Shown here one piece after another: positions 32,655 to 44,515 of a DNA stretch of 64,000 nt (position 1 is its first letter; each line of letters starts with the position of its first letter). The notes below the pieces were generated by a model. It did no database searches. It worked only from the letters and a program-made list of their open reading frames with translations, and had not been told where the DNA came from. Origin of the DNA: Bubalus kerabau (lineage: Eukaryota; Chordata; Mammalia; Artiodactyla; Bovidae); assembly GCF_029407905.1 (NCBI RefSeq), contig NC_073630.1, positions 40,821,001 to 40,885,000 on the forward strand, read 5' to 3'. Both the position numbers and the translations under genes were made by a program.

Positions 32655-33075
32655 ATTAGTTTGCTTAGGCTGCCAGAATAAAATATCACAGATCAGGTAG
32701 CTTAAGAACAGAAATTTATTGTCTCTGAGCTCTGGAAGTCAAGATCAAGGTGCTGGCAGATTTTATTTCTCCTGAGGTCTCTCTCCTTGGCTTGCAGATG
32801 ACCATCTTCTCCCTGTGTCCTGGCAGGGCCTTTCCTCTGTGCATGCATCCCTGGGGACTCTCCTGTGTCTTAATCCCATCTTCTTTTGTGGACACTGGTC
32901 AGAATGTAGCCTACCTAACAGCTTCATTTGAATGGAATCATCTTTGTAAAGATCTGTCTTCAAATGCAGTCACATTCTGAGGGTTTAAGCCTTCAGCATA
33001 AGAATGCAGTCACATTCTGAGGGTTTAAGCCTTCAACATAAGAATTTGGAGGGAGGAGGACACAATTAAGTCTAC
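32655..33075 (-). repeat. MLT1-type MaLR LTR, antisense, with internal duplication
   Basis: TATTAGTTTGCTTAGGCTGC, AACAGAAATTTATTGTCTCT and CTCTCCTTGGCTTGCAGATG match the reverse of MLT1. A 40-base unit is duplicated at 32963-33042. Confidence 0.82.
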
Positions 33076-33744
33076 TATTTCCCAAGTCCTTTCTTTTATG
33101 TTCTATTGCCAGTTTTCCAATCCCCAAATTTCAGTTCCTTTTCTAAAGCAGAACAACTTTGTTTTCCATTAAAAAACCTCTCTGTATGTTTGAAACAAAA
33201 TGATGTCTTATTTTCAGATTTCATTTTTTTTAGCTCAGGTGAAAGTTTCAAAAGTATAATTTCTCCTCCAATATAAATAATTTCTATGGCAGTACTCCAT
33301 CAGTCTTTGTACATGTGAGGAACACATATGATTATTCTCCTTGTCCCAGAGTTCCCTCAAGACCCAGTGGATGGGATGGAGTTGGCTGAGATGCTTAGTT
33401 TTTCCTTCTTCCAACTCATATATCTTCTCTTGAATTTATACACTTAAGTTACAAAAAGAATTCATAAAAATTAACTCAGAGAAAAGGGAATACCTTGTCA
33501 GTTGCTAATACATGCATTCCAGGATTTTTAAAAAAATAAAAGTTTATCCATTGCATAACGTTACCCATCATCAATAAGTCAAAGTAACACCTGACTCATC
33601 ATGCCTCTCCATCCACAGTCTCTCCTGACAGCTCTTCCTTCAATTCCACTTGGAACTGAAGACTTCCTTTTCAATTCAAGGGCACTCTCGGGACTCATCA
33701 CTCAAGAAGTCTTTATTGAACAATTGATCTATATTGTCTTTAAT
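33076..33744. other. Unique AT-rich DNA
   Basis: No recognised gene or repeat. Confidence 0.5.
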
Positions 33745-33890
33745 CTTCACAGCATTCCTGTAAGGTAGATATTATTAAACTACAGATGAGAGTTAATTGA
33801 TGAGAGTCTCAGTCTTAATGCTATTTAGTGACAGAATCTGAATTTAATCTCTGTCTGCCAGGTTCTACTGTCTCCACTCTGTACTGCACA
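33745..33890 (-). repeat. MIR SINE, diverged
   Basis: CATTCCTGTAAGGTAGATAT, TAGTGACAGAATCTGAATTT and GCCAGGTTCTACTGTCTCC follow the antisense MIR layout. Confidence 0.55.
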
Positions 33891-34734
33891 AGAATAGTTG
33901 AAATAAGAGACTTCCACTTTTCAAACTCTCAAAAGAGTTTGGAATTCTCGACACTGTTAAGTCTTGTCTTCAATATTTGGATACCGTAAGATCTGTCCAA
34001 ATTTATGTTACTCTTGACTCTTTCTAAATATGAAAAAGAATATTTGGGGGATTATCCCTAACTCATAATCCTCTAAGATTACTGTTAGTAATTTTGCGTT
34101 TTACTTTCCCATCCTAGTTGACATCAGTTTGCATATTGGCAGTTGTGGCCAGCCCCTCCTGGTTTCAGCAGGGTGAAAAAAGTCACGCCGGTCAGGGTCC
34201 TACACAGCAGGGGGAGGGGCTCAGTGGTTGGTGGGAAGCCCTGAAGGGAAGGAGTGCTGGGTCAGTGCCAAAGGACAGTAAATAATGAGACACTATTCCA
34301 GGAAGCCACAAGTCAGTGAAAGTTTTGGGAAAGAAATGAAACATTCATGAACCAGGAGACAGTTCAAAAGGTGAATCAAGATGAAAAACCCGGTAGGAGA
34401 GACAAGAGAATGAAACACGGTGGCTAGCGTCCAAAGGAAACAAACACAGGTTGAAGAGGGGTTTAAGAACAAAACCTTTGATTGTGCTGATATTGCCTTT
34501 CCTGCATTTCTGTGTATGTGTCATTAGGGCCCAGTTAAAATGTCACCAGAACTGGAACTTTGGGACCTAATCCACCTATAATAAAAAATCATTGTGTTAT
34601 AGGTGTCTAAGTTAAATTCTTGGTTCTTCTGAGTTCCTTTTTTCCTAAGTCATCATGATAGAGAAGAGAGGCATAAACATAATCAATAGCTAATTTTTAT
34701 TGAATGCTTAAATCCTACTAACAGCCCCATGTTT
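33891..34734. other. Unique DNA
   Basis: No exon or repeat family recognised. Confidence 0.5.
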
Positions 34735-34868
34735 AGTCATTAAGACTCTTGCAGTCCCATGGACTGTAGCCCGATAGGCTTCTCTGTCTGTGGGATTTCC
34801 CAGGCGAGAATACTGGAATGGATTGCCATTTCCTTCAGTAGGGGATCTTCCCAACCCAGGGTTGCACA
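34735..34868 (-). mobile_element. Bov-tA SINE, partial
   Basis: Antisense segment with CCCATGGACTGTAGCCCGAT, GGCGAGAATACTGGAATGG and GGGATCTTCCCAACCCAGGG. The tRNA-like head is missing. Confidence 0.85.
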
Positions 34869-35908
34869 AAGGGTAAGTGGCATGGCAAGGGTCTGAACTG
34901 ATTACTGTGCAATGTGTTGAGAGATAAAATAATGATACAATGTAAACAAATGAGTATCCAATGAATTCTGCTTGGAAGAGGATGAAGGAGAGCTTTGCTA
35001 ACGAGATGAAGTATCTTCTATGTGTCATCCCACAACTTGGTGCCCATATAAATATTACCTCTGATTGTCCTTTCACATAAATGTTACCCATGATACTGCT
35101 GTCATTACCCAGAAACTGAAAGTAATACATGAACAAGGATTCATTCCAATGTTTCTTTTACAAAATAACACTGTCTTAACAACATTCCCACTCTACAGGG
35201 CTGGGATGTTCCATTCAAGTTATGGTTTGTCTCAGAAATTCTAGATATCCAGTGCTACAGTGATTCATTGCTTACACGGACATTTTTAAAGAACTAGTAG
35301 ACCTGGGTAATATGTTAAAATTCCCATGATGATCTTTGTACCTCAGACAGTGTGGATAAGAGGAGAGGGTACTTTCTGAACAAAATGTTTTCCTGAAAGT
35401 AGTTCTTCTTTTATGTATTATCCTAAAGATAAGAGCAGACTGGACTAGAAATGTTAGTTCAACTATCTTTTCATTGGCATGATTCTTTAACAGAATTCCC
35501 CATGAGAAAATTTCAACAGAACAAGGAAGTATGATTCATTTCTTTCTCAAAACATTTATCAGTGAGTGTGTTTTTATAGATGTTTGCTAACAACTGCTTT
35601 TACATATGTTTGCTAATACATGTGGCAGAATTCTTCTGAACATTTCCAACATACTCCTGCAGAGTGAAGCTGTAGGAATGAGGATGTGTAGATTGATTCC
35701 ACCTCTAAATGTACATGATAAGCTGTGTGGAAAGCCAAAGAAGGATGTTGAGCAGAGTGGTGACGTGCTCAGACTTGCATTTTAAATTCTCCTTTAGTGT
35801 AACATTTATTAATTTTTGAAAATTTAAAAAATATTCAGCAATAATTAACATACAGGCTTCAAACTCTTCATATAAATAATCATCTTCTTATAGGAGAAAA
35901 CCTAACTG
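34869..35908. other. Unique DNA left of the long L1
   Basis: No recognised gene or repeat up to the L1 target-site duplication at 35909-35919. Confidence 0.5.
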
Positions 35909-36542
35909 AAAAACAATACAGATCGCCTTGCTTCCATGGTTGCCCAGCTTTCTTCCACAGGCATTTCCCACCACAATCTTCTCCCTTGCATCCCCTTGAT
36001 CTGTCTCTCCACAGTTAACAGCAGCCCTCGCCCTGTGATTGTTCCACAATCCCTAAACTCCAGCTCACAGCCACTGCACCTTCCAGAGGATCTACGTCCC
36101 TGTCTGGGAGATCAAGCCCTGAGACTTTGAAGTGGGAGCACTGACTCCAAGACCCTAAACTACCAGAGAATTAACCCTAGGGAGTATCAAGTAGTGAGAA
36201 CTCACAAAAACGAAACCACTTGAATACAAGACCCAGTATCACCTAACCACCAGTAGCACCCTGGGCAGGACACCTTGTCTAAACAACAAACAAAACAAAA
36301 ATACAAACCCAGTCATCAGCAGACAGTATTACCACCTCACTCAGCCTTGCCCATCAGAAGAAAAACAAACAAACAAAAACTCAGCACAAATCTCACTCTA
36401 TATAAAGCTTATACAAACCACTAGACCAACCTTAGGAGGGCAGAAACCAAAAGGAAGAAAAATTTCAAATTTCTTTAAGGAAAGAATTTAACCTTCCTTG
36501 AAGCCTGGGAAAACAAGACCTCAAAGACAATAAGTCAAAAAA

Positions 36543-37425
36543 ATGAAAAGGCACAGAAATACTACACAAATGAAGGAACAAACTAGGAACACAGGAGTCC
36601 AAATAAATGAAGAGGAAATAGGCAAACAACCTGGGAAAGAATTCAGAATAAGGATAGTAAAGATGATCAAAAACCTTGAAAACAAAATGGAGAAAATGCA
36701 AGAATCAATTAACAAAGGCATAGAAGAGTTAAAGAATAAACATACAGAGACAAACAACACAATTACTGAAATTAAAAATACTCTAGGAGGAATCAAGAGC
36801 AGAATATCTGAAGCAGAAGAACAAATCAGTGAGCTGGAAGAGAAAACAGTGGAAATAACTTCTGAAGAGCAGAATAAAGTGAAAAGAATGAAAAGAACTG
36901 AGGATCACCTCAGAGTCCTCTGGGACAAAAGCAAACACACCAACATTCGAATTATAGCGATCCCAGAAGAAGAAGAGAAAAAAGAAAGGGTATGAGAAAA
37001 ATTTTGAAGAGATTATAGTTGAAAATTTCCCCAATATGAAAAGGAAATAGTCGATCAAGTCCAAGAGGCACAAAAAGTCCCGTACAGGATAAACCCAAGG
37101 AAAAACATGCCAAGACACATACTAATCAAACTAAAAAAGACTAAACAGAAAGAAAAGCAGCAAGGGAGAAGCATCAAGTAACATACAAAGGAAACACCGT
37201 ATGCTTAACAGCTGATCTTTCCGCAGAAACTCTGTAGGCCAGAAGGAAATGGCAGGATATATTTAAAGTACTGAAAGGGAAAACTCTACAACCAAGATTA
37301 CTGTACCCAGCAAGGATCTCCTTCAAAATTGATGGAGAAATAAAAAGCTTTTCAGACAAGCAAAAGTTAAGAGAATTCAGTAGTACCAAACCAGCTTTAC
37401 AACAAATGTTAAAGGGATTTATATA
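36543..37425 (+). pseudogene. L1 ORF1 relic
   Basis: L1 ORF1 encodes an RNA-binding trimeric coiled-coil chaperone. The frame opens at an ATG (MKRHRNTTQMKEQTR) and shows a long heptad-rich coiled coil (about residues 35-110), then TNIRIIAIPEEEE. It stops at a TGA at 36993. Downstream text (CAAACTAAAAAAGACTAAAC, GCAGAAACTCTGTAGGCC, CAAGATTACTGTACCCAGC) still encodes the RRM-like and C-terminal parts in other frames, ending about 37425. The first ATG is taken as the start because it follows the 5' UTR and matches the family N-terminus. Dead through the TGA and indels. Confidence 0.85.
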
Positions 37426-37821
37426 GTCAAGAAATACAAAAGAAGAAAAAAGATCTACAAAATCAACCCTATTTAAGAAAATGGCAATAGGAACATATAT
37501 CTCAATAATTATTTTAAATGTAAATGGATTAAATGCTCCAACCAAAAGACACAGACTGGCTGAATGGATACAGAAGCAAGACCCATATATGCTGTTTACA
37601 AAAAACCCCCTTCAGACCTCAAGACACATATAGACTGAAAGTGAGAGGATGGAAAACTATATTCCATGCAAATGGGAAGCAAAGGAAAGCTGGAGTAGCA
37701 ATCCTTATATCAGACAAAATAAACCTTAAAATAAAGAAGATTTCAAGGGATAAGGAAGGACACTACATAATGATCAAGGGATCAATCCAAGAGGAAAACA
37801 TAACAATTGTAAATATCTATG

Positions 37822-38562
37822 GCAGAAAGTGAAGAGGAACTAAAAAGCCTCTTGAGGAAAGTGAAAGAGGAGAGTGAAAAAGTTGGCTTAAAGCTCAACA
37901 TTCAAAAAACGAAGATCATGGCATCCAGTCCCATCACTTCATGGGAAATAGATGGGGAAACAGTGGAAACAGTGTCAGACTTTATTTTTCTGGGCTCCAA
38001 AATCACTGCAGATGGTGATTGCAGCCATGAAATTAAAAGACGCTTACTCCTTGGAAGGAAAGTTATGACCAACCTAGATAGCATATTCAAAAGCAGAGAC
38101 ATTACTTTGCCAAAAAGGTCTGTCTAGTCAAGGTTATGGTTTTTCCAGTGTTCATGTATGGATGTGAGAGTTGGACTGTGAAGAAAGCTGAGCGCCAAAG
38201 AATTGATGCTTTTGAACTGTGATGTTGGAGAAGACTCTTGAGAGTCCCTTGGACTGCAAGGAGATCCAACCAGTCCATCCCAAAGGATTTCAGTCCTGGG
38301 TGTTCTTTGGAAGGAATGATGCTAAAGCTGAAACTCCAGTACTTTGGCCACCTCATGCAAAGAGTTGACTGATTGGAAAAGACTCTGATGCTGGGAGGGA
38401 TTGGGGGCAGGAGGAGAAGGGGATGACAGAGGATGAGATGGCTGGATGGCATCACTGACTCGATGGATGTGAGTTTGAGGGAACTCCAGGAGTTGGTGAT
38501 GGACAGGGAAGCTTGGCGTGCTGCAATTCATGGGGTCTGAGCAACTGAACTGAACTGAACTG
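37822..38562 (+). mobile_element. BovB 3' fragment in L1 endonuclease domain
   Basis: It begins at GGCAGAAAGTGAAGAGGAAC and ends with three ACTGAAC-type tail units. TATG is shared by L1 and BovB at the left junction, and only ATG is repeated at the right. The tail has lost about 20 bases usual in the family (GGGGTC joins directly to TGAGCAACTG). It is broken by stops, including TGA in place of TGG near 38221. Confidence 0.93.
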
Positions 38563-40649
38563 ATGCACCCAACATAGGAGCACCACAACAGATAAGACAA
38601 ACACTAACAGTTATAAAAGGAGAAATTGACAGTAACACAATAATAGTAGGAGACTTTAACACTCACACCAATGGACAGATCATCAAAAGAGAAAATTGAC
38701 ATGGAAACACAAGTCTTAAATGATACATTAGATGAGATGGATCTCATTGATTTCTTCAGGACATTCCATCCAAATGCAGAAGAATACACCTTCTTCTCAA
38801 GCACACATGGGACATTTTCCAGGATAGACCACATCTTGGGTCACAAATCAAGCCTCAGTAAATTTAAGAAAATTGAAATCATATCAAGCATCTTCTCTGA
38901 CCACAATGCTTTGAGACTAGATATCAATACAAGAAAAAAAGTGTAAGAAACACAAACACATGGAGATTAAACAACAAGTTTCTTAACCAACAGGTTACTG
39001 AAGAAATCAAAAGGGAAATCAAACAATTTCTAGAAACAAATGGCAATGAAAACATGACAACTCAAAACCTATGGGATACAGCAAAAGCAGTTCTAAGAGG
39101 GAAGTTTATAGCAATACAATCCTACCTCAAGAAACAAGAAAAACATCGAATGGACAACCTAACTTTACACCTAAAACAACTGGAAAAAGAACAAAAAAAT
39201 CCCCAAAATTAGTAGAAGGAAGGAAATCATAAAGATCTGAGCAGAAATAAATGAAAAAGAAATGAAAGAAACAATAGTAAAGATTAATAAAACTAAAAGC
39301 TGGTTCTTTGAGAAGATAAACAAAATTGACAAGCCTTTAGCCAGACTCATCAAGAAAAAGAGAGAGAAGAATCAAATCAACAAAATTAGAAATGAAAAAG
39401 GAGAGGTTACAACAGACAATACAGAAATACTAAGGATTATAAGAGACTATTATGAACAACTGTACGGCAATAAAATGGATAACATGGAAGAAATGGACAG
39501 ATTCTTAGAAAAATTCAATCTCCCAAGACTGAACCAGGAAGAAATACAAGTTATGAACAACCCAATCACAAGCATTGAAATTGAAGCTGTGATAAAAGAT
39601 CTCCCAAAAAACAAAAGCCCAAGACCAGATGACTTCACAGGAGAATTCTATCAAACATTTAGAGAAGAACTAATGCCTATCCTAAAACTCTTTCAAAAAA
39701 GAGCAGAGGAAGGAACACTTCCAAACTCATTCTATGAGGCCACCATCACCCTGCTACCAAAACCAGACAAAGATAACACACACACAAACTGCAGGCCAAT
39801 ATCACTGATGAGCATAGATGCAAAAATCCTCAACAAAATTTTAGCAAACAGAATTTTGCAGCACATCAAAAAGCTCATACACCATGATCAAGTTGGGTTT
39901 ATCCCAGGGATGTAATGATTCTTCAATATACACAAATCAATCAATGTGATACACCATATTAACAAACTGAAAGGTAAAAACCATATGATCATCTCAATAG
40001 ATGGCAGAAAAAGCCTTTGACAAAATTCAGCACACATTTATGATTAAAACTCATATAAGGAACATACCTCAACATGGTAAAGGCCACATATGATAAACCT
40101 ATGGCAAACATTCTCAATGGTAAAAAACTGAAAGCATTCCCCCTAAGATCAGGATCAAGACAAAGGTGTTCACTTTCACCACTATTATTCAACATAGTTC
40201 TGGAAGTCCTAGCTACAGCAGTCAGAGAAGAAAAAGAAATAAAAGAAATCCAGATAGGAAAAGAAGAAGTAAAGCTCTCATTGTTTGCAGATGGCATGAT
40301 ACTGTACATAGACAACCCTAAAGATAGTGTCAGAAAATTACTAGAGCTAATCAATGAATTTAGCAAAGTTGCAGGATACAAAATAAATACACAGAAATCA
40401 CTTGCATTTATATATACTAACAATGAATAATCAGAAAGAGAATTTAAGGAATCAATCCCCTTTACCATTGCAACAACAACAAAAAAATTAAATATCTAGG
40501 AATAAACTTACCTAAGGAGACAAAAGAATGGTACACAGAAAACTATAAGACACTAATGAAAACAATCAAAGAAGACTTAAACAGATGGAAAGATATTCCA
40601 TGTTCCTGGGTGGGAAGACTCAATATTGTGAAAATGGCTATAGTACCAA

Positions 40650-41993
40650 ATGCAATCTACACATTCACCGTGTGATCCCTATCAAATTACCAATGACATT
40701 TTTCACAAAACTAGAACAAAAATAATTGCACGTGTTTCACATGCTAGTAAAGTAATGCTCAAAATTCTCCAAGCCAGGCTTCAGCAATACATGAACTGTG
40801 AACTTCCAGATGTTCAAGCAGGTTTTAGAAAAGGCAGAGGAACCAGAGATCAAATTGCCAACATCCACTGGATCATGGAAAAAGCAAGAGAGTTCCAGAA
40901 AAACATCTATTTCTGCTTTATTGACTATGCCAAAGCCTTTGAGTGTGTGGATCACAATAAACTGTGGAAAATTCTGAAAGAGATGGGAATACCAGAACAC
41001 CTGATCTGCCTCTTGAGAAATTTGTATGCAGGTCAGGAAGCAACAGTTAGAACTGGACATGGAACAACAGACTGGTTCCAAACAGGAAAAGGAGTACATC
41101 AAGGCTGTATATTCTCACCCTGCTTATTTAACTTATATGCAGAGTACATCATGAGAAACACTGGGGTGGAAGAAGCACAAGCTGGAATCAAGATTGCCGG
41201 GAGAAATATCAATAACCTCAGATATGCAGATGACGCCACCCTTATGGTAGAAAGTGAAGAGAAACTAAAAAGCCTCTTGATGAAAGTGAAAGAGGAGAGT
41301 GAAAAGGTTGGCTTAAAGCTCAACATTCAGAAAACAAAGATCATGGCATCCAGTACCATCACTTCATGGGAAATAGATGGGGAAACAGTGGAAACAGTGT
41401 CAGACTTTATTTTTCTGGGCTCCAAAATCACTGCAGATGGTGACTCTAGCCATGAAATTAAAAGACGCTTACTCCTTGGAAGGAAAGTTATGACCAACCT
41501 AGATAGCATATTCAAAAGCAGAGACATTACTTTGCCAACAAAGGTCCGTCTAGTCAAGGCTATGGTTTTTCCTATGGTCATGTATGGATGTGAGAGTTGG
41601 ACTGTGAAGAAGGCTGAGTGCCGAAGAATTGATGCTTTTGAACTGTGGTGTTGGAGAAGACTCTTGAGAGTCCCTTGGACTGCAGGGAGATCCAACCAGT
41701 CCATTCTGAAGGAGATCAGCCCTGGGATTTCTTTGGAAGGAATGATGCTAAAGCTGAAACTCCAGTACTTTGGCCACTTCATGCAAAGAATTGACTCATT
41801 GGAAAAGACTCTGATGCTGGGAGAGATTGGGGGCAGGAGGAGAAGGGGACGACAGAGGATGAGATGGCTGGATGGCATCACCGACTCAATGGACATGAGT
41901 TTGAGTGAACTCCAGGAATTGGTGATGGACAGGGAGGCCTGGCGTGCTGCGATTCATGGGGTTGCAAAGAGTCAGACACAACTGAGTGACTGA
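40650..41993 (+). pseudogene. Uninterrupted BovB reverse transcriptase frame with L1 leader
   Basis: A 447-codon frame begins at an ATG inside L1 ORF2 sequence. About 25 L1-derived codons in a non-L1 frame run into BovB from codon 26 onward. The BovB part is open to its natural stop. Motifs: GFRKGRGTRDQIANIHW, FIDYAKAFECVDH (Asp codon 40923-40925), GVHQGCIFSPCLFNLYAE, LRYADDATLM (Asp codons 41229-41234), VMYGCESWTVKKAECRR, and a C-terminal AWRAAIHGVAKSQTQ. All catalytic Asp residues are kept. It lacks the endonuclease and the start of the reverse transcriptase region, so it is a truncated relic. Nothing shows that it is expressed. Confidence 0.88.
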
Positions 41994-42007
41994 ACTAAAC
42001 TGAACTG
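40723..42007 (+). mobile_element. BovB insertion with 10-base target-site duplication
   Basis: The duplication AGAACAAAAA lies at 40713-40722 and 42008-42017. The copy starts in the reverse transcriptase region and ends with the ACTGAACTAAACTGAACTG tail typical of BovB, which has no poly(A). Confidence 0.95.
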
Positions 42008-42790
42008 AGAACAAAAACTTTTACAATTCATATGGAAATACAAAAGACCCAGAATAGTCAAAGCAGTCTTGAGAAAGAAGAATGGAGCTGGAGGAATCAA
42101 CCTTCCTGACTTCAGATTGTACTACAAAGCTACAGTCATGAAGACAGTATGGTACTGGCATAAAAACAGAAATATAGGCCAATGGAACAAGATAGAAAGC
42201 CCAGAATTAAACTCATGCACCTATGGGACCTTATTTTTGACAAAGGAAGCAAAAATATGCATTGGGGCAAAAAGAGCCTCTTCAATAAATGGTGCTGGGA
42301 AAACTGGACAGCTACATATAAAAGAATGAAATTAGAACACTTCCTAACACCATACAAAAAGATAAACTCAAAATGGATTAAAGACCTACATGAAAGACCA
42401 GAAACTGTAAAACTCTTATAGGAAAACATAGGCAGAACACTTGATGACATAAATCAAAGCAAGATTTTCTATGACCAAGCTCCTAGAGTAACAGAAATAA
42501 AAGCAACAGTAAACAAGTGGGACCTGATTAAACTTAGAATCTTTTGCACAGCAAAGGAAACTATAAGCAAGGTGAAAAGACAACCCTCAGAAGGGGAGAA
42601 AATAATAGCAAATGGAACAACTGACAAAGCATTAAGTTCCAAAATATACAAGCAGCTCATACAACCCAATATCAGAAAGACAAACAACCCAATCAAAAAG
42701 TGGGAAAAAGACCTAAAGAGACATTTCTCCAAAGAAGATATACAGGTGACTAACAAACACATGAAAAGATGCTCAACATTTCTCATTATT

Positions 42791-43126
42791 CAGATCAGAT
42801 CAGTCGCTCAGTCGTGTCTGACTCTTTGCGACCCCATGAATCGCAGCACGCCAGGCCTCCCTGTCTTATCACCAACTCCCAGAGTTCACTCAGACTCACG
42901 TCCATCGAGTCAGTGATGCCATCCAGCCATCTCATCCTCTGTCGTCCCCTTCTCCTCCTGCCCCCAATCCCTCCCAGCATCAGAGTCTTTTCCAATGAGT
43001 CAACTCTTTGCATGAGGTGGCCAAAGTACTGGAGTTTCAGCTTTAGCATTATTCCTTCCAAAGAAATCTTAGGGCTGATCTCCTTCAGAATGGACTGGTT
43101 GGATCTCCTTGCAGTCCAAGGGACTC
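42791..43126 (-). mobile_element. BovB 3' end insertion, antisense, with 10-base duplication
   Basis: The duplication TCTCATTATT lies at 42781-42790 and 43127-43136. The copy is 336 bases of the BovB 3' end in reverse. Its tail begins at CAGATCAGATCAGTCGC, a variant of the usual TTCAG repeats. Confidence 0.95.
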
Positions 43127-44025
43127 TCTCATTATTAGAGAAATGCAAATCAAAACTACAATGAGATATCACCTCACACCAGTCAGAATGACCATCATCA
43201 AAAAGTCTAGAAACAATAAATGCTGGAGAGGGTGTGGAGAAAAGGGAACACTCTTGCACTGTTGGTGGGAATATAAATTAATACATCCACTATGGAAGAT
43301 GGTATGGAGATTCCTTAAAAAACTAGGAATAAAACCACCATATGACCCAGCAATTCCACTCCTAGGCATATACCCTGAGGAAACCAAAATTGAAAAAGAC
43401 ACATGTATCCTATTGTTCATTGCAGCACAATTTACAATGGCTAGAAGATGGAAGCAACCTAGATGTCCACTGACAAATGAGTGGATAAAGATGTCGTGGT
43501 ACATACACACAATGAAATATTTACTCAGCCATAAAGAGGAACACATTTGAGTCAGTTCTAATGAGGTGCATGAACCTAGAACTTATTATACAGAGTGAAG
43601 TAAGTCAGAAAGAGAAAAATAAATGTTGTATTCTTAAGCATATGTATGGAATTTAGAAAAATGATATTGAAGAATTTATTTACAGGGCAACAATGGAGAA
43701 ACAGACATAGAGAATAGACTTACGCACATGGGGAGAGGAGAGGGTGAGATGTATGGAAAGAGTAACACGGAAACTTACATTACCATATGTAAAATAGATA
43801 GCCAACGGGAATTTGCTGTATGGCTCAGGGGGCTCTGTATCAACCTATGTATCAACCTAGAGGGGTGGGATGGGGTGGGAGATGGGAGGGAGGTTCAAAA
43901 GGGAGGAGATATTTGTATACCTATGGCTGATTCATGTTGACGTTTGACAGAAAACAACAAAATTCTGTAAAGCAATTATCCTTCAATAAAAAGTAAATTA
44001 ATTAAAAAAAAACAATACCAAAGTA

Positions 44026-44365
44026 TGAATTGTATGGTGATATGGATGATAGAAAGTGACTGTATTTGAAGACAAGGTTTTTAAAAGAGGTAGCTAAGTT
44101 CAATGAGGGCGTTTGAGTAGGCCCTAATCTGATATGACTGGAGTCTTTATAAACAGAGCTGATTAGAACATGGACACAGATAGAGGCAAGACCATGTGAG
44201 GACTCAGAGAGAAGGTGGTCGACTACATCTTAAGAAGAGAGGCCTCAGAGGCAATAACTCTGCCAAAAACTTGACCTTGGACTTCTATTCTCCAGATCCA
44301 TGAGACAATGCATTTGTGTTATTGATGAATACATCACCCAGTGTGTGGGTGGCTAACTAACACCT
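44026..44365 (+). repeat. MLT1-type MaLR LTR
   Basis: GTATGAATTGTATGGTG, GGCCCTAATCTGATATGACT, GGAGTCTTTATAAACAGAGC and CTTGACCTTGGACTTCTA match sense MLT1 in order. The long L1 inserted a few bases to its left. Confidence 0.85.
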
Positions 44366-44393
44366 ATCTCAACAACAGTAACCACAACAAAGA

Positions 44394-44515
44394 AATCATT
44401 ATTATCCTCATTTCACACATGAAGAAACAGAGGCACAGGGAGGTTAAATATTAGCCAAGGCCATTAGGGGGAAGGGATACTTGAATCTGAGCCCTTCACC
44501 AATGTTCTACTCCCT
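44394..44515 (-). repeat. MIR SINE
   Basis: ATCCTCATTTCACACATGAA, GAAACAGAGGCACAGGGAGG and GTTAAATATTAGCCAAGG are antisense MIR core. Confidence 0.82.

Larger units (their letters stand above)
37481..43550 (+). pseudogene. L1 ORF2 relic (endonuclease and reverse transcriptase)
   Basis: ORF2 nicks target DNA and reverse transcribes L1 RNA. In order: endonuclease start (ILNVNGLNAPTKRHRL) near 37510; a nearly intact stretch at 39262-39915 with GFTGEFYQTF-type text (here DDFTGEFYQTFREEL) and HHDQVGFIPGM; a one-base frameshift near 40003 in the SIDAEKAFD region; SLSPLLFNIVLEVLA; then LSLFADGMILY at about 40275-40307. The family motif is FADD; the second catalytic Asp is Gly here (GGC, 40293-40295). 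The end (GYTHTMKYLLSHKEEHI-like) is at 43550. Three BovB fragments interrupt it. About 3.7 kb of L1 ORF2 remains, close to the usual length. Confidence 0.88.
35920..44007 (+). mobile_element. Long bovine L1 interrupted by three BovB insertions
   Basis: The outer element is flanked by the 11-base duplication AAAAACAATAC at 35909-35919 and 44008-44018. It contains part of the 5' UTR, ORF1, nearly complete ORF2, 3' UTR and a short A tail. Without the BovB inserts it is about 5.7 kb. BovB pieces sit at 37822-38562 (+), 40723-42007 (+) and 42791-43126 (-), all inside ORF2. ORF1 and ORF2 are also broken by point changes, so it is dead. Confidence 0.93.

Noticed and set aside
36521..37118. Hydrophobic minus-strand frames resembling membrane proteins
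   Set aside because: They are the reverse strand of lysine- and glutamate-rich L1 ORF1, where AAA/GAA codons read as Phe/Leu/Ser.
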